A DNA stretch of 13,788 bases from an uncultured Faecalibacterium sp. (GCA_902463905.1 CABQHF010000030.1:1-13788); one strand, 5' to 3'; counted from the stretch's first letter, positions 1 to 7,503 are shown. Notes: generated by a model not told the origin, from the letters alone. A program made the numbers and translations.

Positions 1-312
1 GCAATGCTCTTCTTTGGCGAATTTCTGCTGATGCTGTGGGTGGGCAATCCCCTGCCGGCGCTCTGCGTGGGCATTGTAGGGGCACTGGTGGGGCTGTTCT
101 CTGCTTTTATGCCGCCGCTTGCCAGTTATTTTGTGCCCTTTGGGTACTACATCCCTCTGAGCGCCTACGAAGTGGCGAACTGGGACGAGGCCACCCACAC
201 CGTCACCTACGGCACCCGCCCCTTCAACTGGGGGCTGCTGGCTTTCACCCTTGCGCTGGGCGCTGTGCTGTTTGCCCTTGCGTGGCGCAAGGTACAGGAC
301 GAGGAGGTATAA
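1..312 (+). CDS. Lantibiotic-immunity ABC permease, MutE/EpiE type (C-terminal part; 5' end off window)
   Basis: The frame is open through the left edge, so this is the C-terminal ~103 residues of a longer membrane protein (family members are about 240-250 aa). The ATG at position 4 is probably internal. Visible: a long hydrophobic stretch (residues ~8-45 of the fragment, broken by a Pro-Pro pair), a loop with VPFGYYIPLSAYEVANW, a final membrane helix (AFTLALGAVLFALAW) and a short charged tail (RKVQDEEV), as expected for the last helices of an ABC-2 permease. The family call rests mainly on the next gene, which starts 4 nt downstream and is clearly of the MutG/EpiG type; MutE and MutG permeases form a pair with a MutF ATPase that exports lantibiotics from the membrane. 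An ATPase gene is expected just left of the window. The exact family of this fragment is less certain than that of its partner. Confidence 0.7.
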   Translation, partial: AMLFFGEFLLMLWVGNPLPALCVGIVGALVGLFSAFMPPLASYFVPFGYYIPLSAYEVANWDEATHTVTYGTRPFNWGLLAFTLALGAVLFALAWRKVQDEEV

Positions 313-316
313 AACC

Positions 317-1051
317 ATGCTGAAACGCTGTATTCTTGCGGAGAACCGCAAACTCCACGCATCCCCCATCTGGGCAATGTTCTTTCTGCTGCCCATTCTT
401 TCCGCCACCTACGGCACTTTCAATTATCTGCAAAATCTTGAGATCCTCACCGACGGCTGGTATAGCCTGTGGACCCAGCACACCCTGTTTTATTCCATGC
501 TCTTCTTCCCTGCCATGGTAGCCACCTATGCTGCCTACTTGTGGCGGCTGGAACATCTGGGGCACAACTGGAACCTTATCATGGCAAGCCCCGTACCGCC
601 GCTGGACCTGTTTGCCGCAAAGTTTGCGGTGGTGACAAAGCTGGCGCTTCTAACCCACGGTTTTGTGTTTGCACTGTTCGTGTTCTGCGGCAAGGTATTT
701 GCCCATCTGCCCGGGCTGCCGCCGGTCACCTTACCTCTGTTTTTACTGCGGGGACTGCTGGGTGCGCTGGCTGTTATTGCCGCCCAGCTGGTGCTGGCCA
801 TGGTCATCCGCAGCTTTGCCGTGCCCATTTTTCTGGGGCTGCTGGGCGGCATTATCGGCATCTTTGCCGGTTCCAAAGGGTATTCGCTGCTCTGGCCTTA
901 CGCCCTGATGCAGGCGGGAATGAACGCCAACAGAAGTGAGGACGCTCTGACCGGAAGCTACGGAATGTTCTTTCTCAGCTGCGCACTCTGGCTGGCAGCG
1001 ATGTTCCTGCTGGCATGGGTGCTGCTCCGGGAACAGGATGTGAAGGCATAA
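317..1051 (+). CDS. Lantibiotic-immunity ABC permease, MutG/EpiG type
   Basis: A 244-residue integral membrane protein. The start is the ATG at 317, preceded by AGGAGG (302-307) at 9-nt spacing; upstream in-frame starts would overlap the previous gene deeply and lack a ribosome site. About six membrane segments are visible (near residues 18-36, 55-75, 108-128, 140-163, 168-184, 217-236). The stretch WYSLWTQHTLFYSMLFFP followed by YLWRLEHLGHNWNLIMASPVP (residues 49-95) matches the conserved block of the MutG/EpiG/SpaG subunits of lantibiotic-protection ABC transporters. Role in the family: with a second permease and an ATPase it removes lantibiotic molecules from the cytoplasmic membrane, protecting the producer or a bystander. 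Translational coupling to the upstream permease is likely. No lantibiotic precursor or modification gene is in view, so it could serve self-immunity or stand-alone resistance. Confidence 0.85.
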   Translation: MLKRCILAENRKLHASPIWAMFFLLPILSATYGTFNYLQNLEILTDGWYSLWTQHTLFYSMLFFPAMVATYAAYLWRLEHLGHNWNLIMASPVPPLDLFAAKFAVVTKLALLTHGFVFALFVFCGKVFAHLPGLPPVTLPLFLLRGLLGALAVIAAQLVLAMVIRSFAVPIFLGLLGGIIGIFAGSKGYSLLWPYALMQAGMNANRSEDALTGSYGMFFLSCALWLAAMFLLAWVLLREQDVKA

Positions 1052-1078
1052 CTGCAATACCCATACAGAAAAACCACC

Positions 1079-1165
1079 GGGCTTGATGTCAAAGTTGGCG
1101 GCCAGCTTGACAGCCTTCCGGATGATTGCCAGCGCCTCTTCGTTCTTGACCAGCTCTTCCCGCGC
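1079..1165 (-). pseudogene. Coding-like remnant in frame after the DUF2442 stop codon
   Basis: Directly after the TGA that ends the DUF2442 gene (1166-1168), the same minus-strand frame continues with 29 sense codons that read like real protein, including KNEEALAIIRKAVKLAANF and then DIKP. Of these 29 codons 24 end in G or C, matching neighbouring genes. No start codon with a ribosome site is seen. Further on, the frame enters the antisense of the permease gene at 1051 and loses protein character. It may be the tail of a once longer protein now cut by a nonsense codon, or the leftover end of another gene. I do not recognise the family. Confidence 0.35.
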
Positions 1166-1462
1166 TCAGAAGCTGCCCTGCCATGAGCCGGAGTCCGGGT
1201 GCATGAAAGAGGGCGCATCCATCGTGTGTTCCTGTTCCGCCATGGCAAGGATCTCATCGTGGCTCAATTCCAGATCCCCAAAGCGGACAAAAATGCCGTT
1301 GGTCACCGCGCTGCTCCACACCTTCGGGTCGGTCAGCCCCCGGAAACGGAGCTTGTCCAGATAAGGTTTCATATCCAGCAGCAGACGGCTCCCGGACAGG
1401 AAGTCCACCTCCAGAATGTGATCCTCCAGCGGCTTTACAGCCAGAATGTATTGTCGTCTCAA
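1166..1462 (-). CDS. DUF2442 domain protein
   Basis: A 98-residue soluble protein. Start chosen: TTG at 1462, because the same frame has a stop 27 nt upstream and GGGAGG lies 8 nt before this TTG; the nearby ATG (1465) is in another frame. The pattern ILAVKPLEDHILEVDFLSG, then LDMKPYLDKLRFRGLTDPK, then NGIFVRFGDLELSHDEI (residues ~6-70) matches the small DUF2442 family, one domain of about 80 residues. The biochemical function of the family is not established; members are often found beside DUF4160 proteins in toxin-antitoxin-like pairs, but no such partner is visible here. It follows the LuxR-type gene by 112 nt but is separated from it by a terminator, and no clear promoter is visible between them. 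The last ~15 residues (after DAPSF) lie beyond the usual domain. Confidence 0.75.
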   Translation of the reverse strand: MRRQYILAVKPLEDHILEVDFLSGSRLLLDMKPYLDKLRFRGLTDPKVWSSAVTNGIFVRFGDLELSHDEILAMAEQEHTMDAPSFMHPDSGSWQGSF

Positions 1463-1496
1463 GCATTCGTCCTCCCTTCCGCAGAATCATACAGGC

Positions 1497-1535
1497 AAAA
1501 TAAAAAGTTCACTGCACTTTTATCGTACAGTGAAC
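1497..1535 (-). terminator. Rho-independent terminator of the LuxR-type gene
   Basis: Inverted repeat GTTCACTG (1507-1514) / CAGTGAAC (1528-1535) with a 13-nt loop. Read on the minus strand the stem is followed by TTTTTATTTT (1497-1506). It lies 40 nt after the stop codon of the 826-residue regulator and insulates the DUF2442 gene from it. Confidence 0.75.
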
Positions 1536-1574
1536 CTCATTCAAAAAACATTAACCAAAAGTTAGAATTTCCGC

Positions 1575-4055
1575 TCAACCTTTTTGCTCAAACAGTTCAA
1601 AAAGCTGTCGGCGCTTGTTGCGGGTATCGCCCTCAATGCCCATTTTGGAATAGATCTGGTTGATGTACTGCTTGACGCTGCCCTCGGAAAGATAGAGCTT
1701 TTCGGCCACTTCCCGGTTGGAGAGCCGCTGGATCATCAGTTCCACGATCTCATACTCCCGTTCTGTCAGCGCATCCAGTTCGGCCGGGCGGGCAGCCGCA
1801 GCACGGTTCCGCTCCGTTGCCTCTCCCAGACGGATGATAGATGCAGTAAAAGCATCGTTGATTTTCCCGGCCAGCAGCAGCCGGAGAAAACGGTAATTTT
1901 CCACGAAGGGCATCGCAAAGCCGTCCGGCGCCGCATCCGAAAGTGCCTTTTCCAGCTGTGCAGCGGCTTCGGCGTGCTTGCCGAGCATCTCGTAGGCTGC
2001 AGCCATCTGGATGCAGACATGAAGTGCCACCAGTGCATAGTGCATTCCCGCACAGACAGCCAGCTGCTTTTCGCCGCGGCCGATCACCTTGGCATAGGCA
2101 CCCTGTGCCAGAAACACCTGATTTTCGATCATCTCCATCATGGGCCTGCCCGGTGCCAGGAAATTGACTGAAGACAGCCGGTGTTCCCGGAACATCTCCG
2201 GGATGTCATTTTCCCGGCCCAGCAGGGCGTGGTAATAGGCGCTGGTCGCATTCCAGATGTTGATCCAGGCAACGTTGTGCTGCCGCAGCAGCATGGCACG
2301 TCGTTCCTCGAAGGAGCAGCACGGCTCCACCTGCGCATACAGGGAAAGACGCCATGCCAGAAAATCACAGCAAAGCGCCATGTTCTCCTGCCCATTTCCC
2401 TCGATCTGGGCATAGGCGCTTTCCAGCCCGATGTGTGCATCGGTGAAACGGCCCTGCAGATAGTCGGCCTCTGCCCGCATGATCTTCTCCGCACCCTGCC
2501 CGTGGCCCTCGGTGATCTTGTAATAGTGCGGCATACAGTCGTCCATCTCGGCCAGTTCGCTCTGCAGCTCTCCCGGTGCACGGTAAAACATCATCAGAAC
2601 CGAGGGAGAGCCGAAGGTCCAGCCGCCGTTTTTCCGAATGCTGATGGCCGGGCGGGACATCTGGACGCTGGCACTGCGGTGCAGGCGGCTCATGGCACCG
2701 ATGTCGTTGTAGCACAAAAAGCTCATGATCAGGTCACACTCGCCCAGCAGATCGCCCCGCTCTTCTGCGGGCAGCTCCGGGTGCTCCTGAATGGCCTCCA
2801 TCAGAAGTTCTTTCAGCTCCAGCATTTTGGGGATCTGCTTCCAGTTGAACATACTGCGCATCAGGACGAGGAGCGCCAGCGGATGTGCTTTCAGTGTGGC
2901 AGCGGGGCATTTTTCCAGCCAGAGCAGCACGGTCTGCGCGTCCAGCGAAGTCAGCAGAATGCCCGCGTCTTTCTGGATGACCCGCAGAAGGGCATCCTCG
3001 TCCCCGCTCTGCCGGTAGGCCGTCATGGCGTGCAGATACTGCTTGTGTTCCTCGTACCACTGGCCGTAGCGCACACGGTAGCAGGCCTGTTTTTCACCGT
3101 CCAGGGTGTGGAAGGTGCGCTCTGCACATTCCTTCATCATGTGGTGGAAGCGGAAGGCCACACCGTCTGGCAGACATTTCACAAACGCGTTCTGAACCAG
3201 CAGCACCTGCAGCAGCTCCTGCGCATCTGCATCTTCCGTAACAAAGCGGGCCATTTCCACCGTGAACTCATCGGCAAGGCCCACGACCGCCAGAAACTCC
3301 CGCTGCCGCTCCGGAAGCGGGTCGATCATGGCAGAGGTAAACATCGTGTAAATATCTGACTCATGATCCGGCAGCTTCCCCTGCTCTGAAAAGGTGCACA
3401 GATTCAGGTAGACCGCCGAAAACCAGCCCTCGCTGGAATAAAGCAGCTGTTCCACCTGTTCCTCGGACAGCCGGGTACCGCAGCGGTTGGCATACACCGC
3501 CAGCTCAGTGTGGTTCAGCCGCAGCTGCTCGGTGCCGATCCGGTAGATCCGGCCGCCCAGCCGGACGGCCTCGGCAGCAGGCAGGAAACGATCCCGTCCG
3601 GCCACGATCAGATGTACATTGCCCGGCAGGCGATTGGCAAGGATGCAGAGGAAGTCGGACACCCAGCCGCCTGTCAGGAGATGAAAGTCGTCCAGAAAGA
3701 CATAGCAGGGCGTCTCGCCTTTCAGCTCGTGGCAGAAGTCATCGGCCAGAAGCCCCGCACCGGCCATGTCTGTAGGGCAGGGATAATCCTGCAAAAAGTC
3801 AAAGCCCGCCCGGGCAAAAGCCTCCTGCACGCTTCTCCAGAAAATGGCAAGATTGTCCGAATACACGCTGATGCGGACGATGCTCAGCGCAGTTTTCCGG
3901 GCCTGATCCTCCAGATACCAGTTCACTGCCGTCGTTTTGCCGTAGCCCATCGGTGCCACCACCGCCGTGAGCGCGCAACGAGAAATGGGCCGCAGGCTCT
4001 CCTGCAGACGTTCAGAAATGTAGATCGTGTTCAGGTTCCACTTCGACTTTGGCAT
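1575..4055 (-). CDS. MalT-like LuxR-family ATP-dependent transcription regulator
   Basis: An 826-residue cytoplasmic regulator with the layout of the MalT/LAL branch of STAND ATPases. The N-terminal NTPase has a Walker A motif APMGYGKTT (residues 34-42) and a Walker B motif YVFLDDFH (118-125), followed by VAGRDR (151-156), typical of MalT relatives. The centre (~350-740) is helical, TPR-like sensor sequence with AYEMLGKHAEAAAQLEKAL near its end. The C-terminus is a LuxR winged HTH (~760-820): LTEREYEIVELM, then LSNREVAEKLYLSEGSVK. Start: ATG at 4055 with GGAGAGG upstream; the Walker A position fits a full-length N-terminus. In this family an inducer, often a sugar, promotes ATP-bound oligomers that activate transcription. 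It lies downstream of the GH3-GtrA operon in the same orientation but in a separate transcription unit, so control of the beta-glucosidase genes is plausible but only inferred. The ligand cannot be read from sequence. Confidence 0.9.
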   Translation of the reverse strand: MPKSKWNLNTIYISERLQESLRPISRCALTAVVAPMGYGKTTAVNWYLEDQARKTALSIVRISVYSDNLAIFWRSVQEAFARAGFDFLQDYPCPTDMAGAGLLADDFCHELKGETPCYVFLDDFHLLTGGWVSDFLCILANRLPGNVHLIVAGRDRFLPAAEAVRLGGRIYRIGTEQLRLNHTELAVYANRCGTRLSEEQVEQLLYSSEGWFSAVYLNLCTFSEQGKLPDHESDIYTMFTSAMIDPLPERQREFLAVVGLADEFTVEMARFVTEDADAQELLQVLLVQNAFVKCLPDGVAFRFHHMMKECAERTFHTLDGEKQACYRVRYGQWYEEHKQYLHAMTAYRQSGDEDALLRVIQKDAGILLTSLDAQTVLLWLEKCPAATLKAHPLALLVLMRSMFNWKQIPKMLELKELLMEAIQEHPELPAEERGDLLGECDLIMSFLCYNDIGAMSRLHRSASVQMSRPAISIRKNGGWTFGSPSVLMMFYRAPGELQSELAEMDDCMPHYYKITEGHGQGAEKIMRAEADYLQGRFTDAHIGLESAYAQIEGNGQENMALCCDFLAWRLSLYAQVEPCCSFEERRAMLLRQHNVAWINIWNATSAYYHALLGRENDIPEMFREHRLSSVNFLAPGRPMMEMIENQVFLAQGAYAKVIGRGEKQLAVCAGMHYALVALHVCIQMAAAYEMLGKHAEAAAQLEKALSDAAPDGFAMPFVENYRFLRLLLAGKINDAFTASIIRLGEATERNRAAAARPAELDALTEREYEIVELMIQRLSNREVAEKLYLSEGSVKQYINQIYSKMGIEGDTRNKRRQLFELFEQKG

Positions 4056-4086
4056 GATGCTTTCCTCTCCGTTTCGTTATAAGTTT

Positions 4087-4114
4087 ATTATAACATCCCC
4101 GGTGAAAAAAGTAT
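4087..4114 (-). promoter_or_regulatory. Promoter of the LuxR-type gene
   Basis: Read on the minus strand, a consensus -10 TATAAT (4087-4092) lies about 32 nt before the start codon. Upstream at 16 nt is only a weak -35-like ATACTT (4109-4114), which fits a promoter needing an activator, or autoregulation. The -10 is the well-supported part. Confidence 0.55.
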
Positions 4115-4321
4115 AGCAGCCGTGCTGTCACCACCGGCCGCTGTGTAAAAGCATTCTTCTGATCATTTCTGCGCATTGCAGTGGAACATCTATAGCAATT
4201 CAACTTTTTAATGCAACAGCAACAGCGTTGAACTGCATATCGCAAATATGCTGTTTTCATGTTGCACTAATTTCTTGACTTGCGATAAATAAAAGTTATT
4301 GCCAGCGGGCAAAAACGCAGA

Positions 4322-4362
4322 GAAAAGGCAAAACGCCCGGTGCCTGCACAGCACCGGGCGTT
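4322..4362 (-). terminator. Rho-independent terminator of the GH3-GtrA operon
   Basis: Perfect 12-bp stem AACGCCCGGTGC (4332-4343) / GCACCGGGCGTT (4351-4362), 7-nt loop. On the minus strand it is followed by TTTTGCCTTTTCT. It begins 38 nt after the GtrA stop codon. There is no T-run on the + side, so it acts on minus-strand transcripts. Confidence 0.85.
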
Positions 4363-4399
4363 CTGCGATATGGAGAAAATGATGAAGGAGAAAGGCTTT

Positions 4400-4954
4400 T
4401 CAGTTCTTCTTCGCTTCCCCTTCCGGGAAGATAATCTTGTTCACAAAGAAGAAGATGACCATGGAGATACCGCCGTTGAGCACGGTGGTGCCGATGTTGT
4501 AGATGAAGTCCGGCACCAGCAGGCCGGCCACGGCAACCCAGATGCAGTTGATGGAGTTGACGATGCAGGTGATGACGCAGAATGCCAGCACATACCAGCC
4601 GATCTGCTTGGCCAGGTTGCCCTTGCTGCGGAACACGAAATTGCGCTGGATGGGGAAATTGATGCACTCACCAATGACCATGGCGATCATGTAAGCGCAG
4701 AAGTAGGGCAGGCCGCCGTGGGCTGCATCGTAGCCCAGGATATTCCACTTAAAGGTCTCCCCGAACAGGGTGATATCAATGCCCGGCCAGCCGAAATCCA
4801 CCATGGGCAGGCTGGCAAAGGCCTTGGGCAGAAACTGCAGCAGCAGGTACTTGAACACGGTGATGAGGTTGGACACGATGACAAACAGTCCGCCCTCCCG
4901 CACCCACTTGGCAGCGGCAGGGTGCTTGGCCGCAAAGTTATTCCAGAAGTTCAT
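4400..4954 (-). CDS. GtrA-family membrane protein
   Basis: A 184-residue protein with four predicted membrane segments (near residues 22-42, 82-100, 117-142 and 155-174), the GtrA layout. The loop after the second segment, INFPIQRNFVFRSKGN (98-113), carries the family's characteristic N-F-x(n)-R-x-(F/W)-V-F pattern. Start ATG at 4954 has GAGAGGAG 7 nt upstream. GtrA members are thought to move or hold undecaprenyl-phosphate-linked sugars in the membrane for O-antigen, teichoic acid or other surface glycosylation. Here the gene starts only 13 nt after the stop of a GH3 beta-glucosidase, so the two are almost certainly co-transcribed; no glycosyltransferase is adjacent, which is the usual GtrA partner. 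An insertion between the first two membrane segments (~43-80, including FGWPGIDITLFGETFKWNIL) is longer than in minimal GtrA proteins. Substrate unknown. Confidence 0.85.
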   Translation of the reverse strand: MNFWNNFAAKHPAAAKWVREGGLFVIVSNLITVFKYLLLQFLPKAFASLPMVDFGWPGIDITLFGETFKWNILGYDAAHGGLPYFCAYMIAMVIGECINFPIQRNFVFRSKGNLAKQIGWYVLAFCVITCIVNSINCIWVAVAGLLVPDFIYNIGTTVLNGGISMVIFFFVNKIIFPEGEAKKN

Positions 4955-4967
4955 AGGTTGGCTCCTC

Positions 4968-7385
4968 TCAGCTGTTTTTCAGGCGTTCTTCCATACGGCT
5001 GTTCAGCACCACATTCTTCAGAGCCTCCCAGATCACCCGGAGAATGCCGATGATCCAGAAGCCCTTCAGCTCCATGACGATGCCGTCCACCATGCCCATG
5101 CTGATGGCGCCATTGGTCATTTTAGCCAAAGCACGCAGGGGCATATTGTACTGGAACAGGATGTTCAGGTCCGGTTTTCCTTTTTTGATGCTGCGGCTCA
5201 GCAGGGCACCCAGCACAGCGGCAGCGATCCAGCCCAGGGGGCTGCGGCCATGGCCCATCTCGCCCAGGGTCATGTTCCGGTCGATGCGGACCTTGCCTTC
5301 CGGCAGGGGACGGCCCAGCAGGGCCTCATACTCTGCATCCGGCACCTGGGCCACCTCTCCGGTCATGTAGTGGGGCAGGGCCAGCCCGGCGTAGGGGTCC
5401 GGGGCGTTGGTGCCCTCCACCGTCACCACGGCGGTAAGCCGGATGTCGGCACTGGAGGCACCTACCAGCAGCTGGTAGCTGCCCCCTTCCACCTCCCACC
5501 GATCGGTCTTGACGTTCCAGTAGCGGAAGGCCTTGTCGTCCAGAGGGATGGTAATGGTCTTGCTTTCCCCGGCAGCCAGCTCCACCTTGGCAAAGCCCTT
5601 CAGCTCCTTGGCAGGGCGGAAGATCTTTGCGTCAGGCTTTGCCACATACAGCTGCACCACCTCGGCACCGGCACAGCTGCCGGTGTTGGTGACCGTCAGG
5701 GTAACGCCCTGGGCGTCGGCCTGCAGGTCGCTGTAGGCAAAGCTGGTGTAGCTGAGGCCGTAGCCAAAGGGGAAGGCCGTGGGCACCCCGGCGGTGTCGT
5801 AGTAGCGGTAGCCCACATACAGGCTCTCCCGGTATTCCACAGTGCGGCCCTGGCCCCCAAAGTTTTCCCGGGCCGGGGTGTCGGCGTAGCGGCAGGCCCA
5901 GGTCTCGGCCAGCTTGCCGCTGGGGTTCTGAGCTCCGGTAAGCACCTCCACCAGGGCACCGGCACCGGCCTGGCCCCCCAGGCAGCCGTAGACCAGGGCC
6001 TTGCAGTCCTTGATCCACTGGCTTTCCAGGGAGGAGCCGGCGCTCAGCAGCACCACCACGTTGGGGTTCACAGCAGCCACGGCAGCCAGCAGGTCCAGCT
6101 GGTTCTGGGCCAGCTGCATATCCGCCCGGTCGATGCCCTCGCTCTCCTTGATCTCGTCCAGGCCCAGGCACAGCAGCACTACCTTGGCGTTCTTGGCCAG
6201 CAGCACGGCCTCGTCCTGCAGGGCCTGGTCGGCCTTGCCCTGGCGGTCAAAGCCCTGGGCGTAGCCCACGCTGTTGAGGCCGCTTTCTGCCAGGCAGTCC
6301 AGGAAGGAATCCACCTGGATGGAGTTGACGGCACTGGAACCGGCACCCTGATACCGGGGGGTCTTGGCAAAGTCGCCGATAACCGCCACCGTCTCCCCCT
6401 TGGCCAGGGGCAGCAGGCTGTCCTGGTTCTTCAGCAGCACGATGCTCTGGGCAGCGGCCTGCCGGGCCAGGGCGTGGTGGGCGGCGGCGTCGAACTTGCT
6501 GGGGGCAGCGTCCACTGCTGCCTTGGTGGTGAACACCAGTTCCAGCAGCTCCTCCAGCCGGGCGTCCACATCGGCCTCGGTGATCTTGCCGGTCTCCACA
6601 GCCTTTACCAGCTCCCGGATGGAATCGTCGCCCGGGCAGGGCATTTCCAGGGTGGAGCCGTTCTTGACCCCCAGGGCGTGGTCGTTGGAGCCGCCCCAAT
6701 CGGTGACCACAGCCCCCTCAAAGCCCCAGTCCTTCCGCAGGATATCCTGCAGCAGGTGGGCGTTCTCGTTGGCGTAGGTGCCGTTGACCAGGTTGTAGGC
6801 CGACATGATGGTCTTGGGCTTAGCCTCTTTGACCACCATCTCAAAGCCCGTCAGGTAGATCTCCCGGAAGGTGCGCTCGTCCAGGATGGAATCCGAGGCC
6901 ATGCGCCGCAGCTCCTGGCTGTTGGCCGCAAAGTGCTTGGGGCAGGCGGCAATGCCGTTTTCCTGGATGCCCCGGACGTAGGCAGCGGCCATTTTGCCGG
7001 CCAGATAGGGGTCCTCAGAGAAATACTCAAAGTTCCGGCCGCACAGGGGGCTGCGCTTGATGTTCAGGCCGGGGCCCAGCAGCACCGATACCCCCTGGGC
7101 AGCAGCTTCTTCGCCCATGGCCCGGCCCACAGCCTGGCCCAGGGCAGGGTCCCAGCTGTTGGCCACGGTGGCCGAGGTGGGGAAGCAGGTGGCCGGCACA
7201 CTGGGGTTCAGGCCCAGATGGTCGGCAGCACCGGCCTGCTTGCGGACGCCGTTGGGGCCGTCGGACAGGGTAATGGCAGGGATGCCCTTGCCCGGCAGAG
7301 CCCGGGTAGTAAACACCGTCTCGCCCGAGAGCAGCGCACATTTTTGTTCCAGGTTCAAACTGCTGATGATATCTGCATAGTTCAT
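4968..7385 (-). CDS. GH3 beta-glucosidase-type glycoside hydrolase, cytosolic
   Basis: An 805-residue enzyme with standard GH3 order. The N-terminal barrel shows LSDGPNGVRK (40-49), GPGLNIKRSPLCGRNFEYFSED, KHF (150-152) and the nucleophile motif VVTDWGG with Asp229. The second domain contains AVIGDFAKTPRYQGAGS and EIKESEGIDR (411-420), where Glu414 or Glu416 is the likely acid/base by analogy with E-x-E-G-x-D-R motifs of related beta-glucosidases. An Fn3-like domain follows (~540-655). Residues ~660-805 form a helical extension (NMPLRALAKMTNGAISMG) seen in many clostridial GH3 proteins. There is no signal peptide, so it should act in the cytosol on imported beta-linked disaccharides or aryl-glucosides; beta-xylosidase or another specificity is possible. 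Start ATG at 7385 has AGAGGA 7 nt upstream. It forms an operon with GtrA and follows the permuted GH3 gene by 118 nt across a hairpin. Confidence 0.92.
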   Translation of the reverse strand: MNYADIISSLNLEQKCALLSGETVFTTRALPGKGIPAITLSDGPNGVRKQAGAADHLGLNPSVPATCFPTSATVANSWDPALGQAVGRAMGEEAAAQGVSVLLGPGLNIKRSPLCGRNFEYFSEDPYLAGKMAAAYVRGIQENGIAACPKHFAANSQELRRMASDSILDERTFREIYLTGFEMVVKEAKPKTIMSAYNLVNGTYANENAHLLQDILRKDWGFEGAVVTDWGGSNDHALGVKNGSTLEMPCPGDDSIRELVKAVETGKITEADVDARLEELLELVFTTKAAVDAAPSKFDAAAHHALARQAAAQSIVLLKNQDSLLPLAKGETVAVIGDFAKTPRYQGAGSSAVNSIQVDSFLDCLAESGLNSVGYAQGFDRQGKADQALQDEAVLLAKNAKVVLLCLGLDEIKESEGIDRADMQLAQNQLDLLAAVAAVNPNVVVLLSAGSSLESQWIKDCKALVYGCLGGQAGAGALVEVLTGAQNPSGKLAETWACRYADTPARENFGGQGRTVEYRESLYVGYRYYDTAGVPTAFPFGYGLSYTSFAYSDLQADAQGVTLTVTNTGSCAGAEVVQLYVAKPDAKIFRPAKELKGFAKVELAAGESKTITIPLDDKAFRYWNVKTDRWEVEGGSYQLLVGASSADIRLTAVVTVEGTNAPDPYAGLALPHYMTGEVAQVPDAEYEALLGRPLPEGKVRIDRNMTLGEMGHGRSPLGWIAAAVLGALLSRSIKKGKPDLNILFQYNMPLRALAKMTNGAISMGMVDGIVMELKGFWIIGILRVIWEALKNVVLNSRMEERLKNS

Positions 7386-7413
7386 GGCATATTCCTCTTT
7401 GCTTTCTCAGGCT

Positions 7414-7451
7414 CCAAAAGGCCCGCTGTTTTTACGCAGCGGGCCTTTTGG
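7414..7451 (-). terminator. Hairpin between the two GH3 genes (terminator or attenuator)
   Basis: Perfect 15-bp inverted repeat CCAAAAGGCCCGCTG (7414-7428) / CAGCGGGCCTTTTGG (7437-7451) with an 8-nt loop. On the minus strand it begins 52 nt after the stop of the permuted GH3 and ends 28 nt before the next GH3 start. The four T's lie within the 3' arm and the sequence after it is not T-rich, so termination may be partial; no strong promoter is visible between hairpin and gene. Confidence 0.6.
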
Positions 7452-7503
7452 TATCGGTTCAATTCCGGTGCTGCGTCATTTCAGAGTGCAGTGCCTGGTA
7501 GGA

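Larger units (their letters stand above)
4056..4399. other. 344-bp intergenic region between GtrA and LuxR-type genes
   Basis: AT-rich relative to the flanking genes and without a credible ORF; the 82-codon minus-strand frame here has a Cys-rich, compositionally odd translation and no ribosome site. It contains the LuxR-type promoter close to 4090 and the GtrA terminator at 4322-4362. Between them are a small inverted repeat GCATAT/ATATGC (4235-4240 / 4246-4251) and the near-palindrome CAACAGCGTTG (4220-4230), possible operator elements without further support. Confidence 0.6.

Noticed and set aside
2181..3359. 392-codon + strand frame opposite the LuxR-type gene
   Set aside because: Antisense shadow of a gene with intact Walker motifs and HTH.
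4012..4260. 82-codon minus-strand frame upstream of the LuxR-type gene
   Set aside because: Cys-rich, AT-biased translation crossing the promoter; no ribosome site and out of frame with the real gene.
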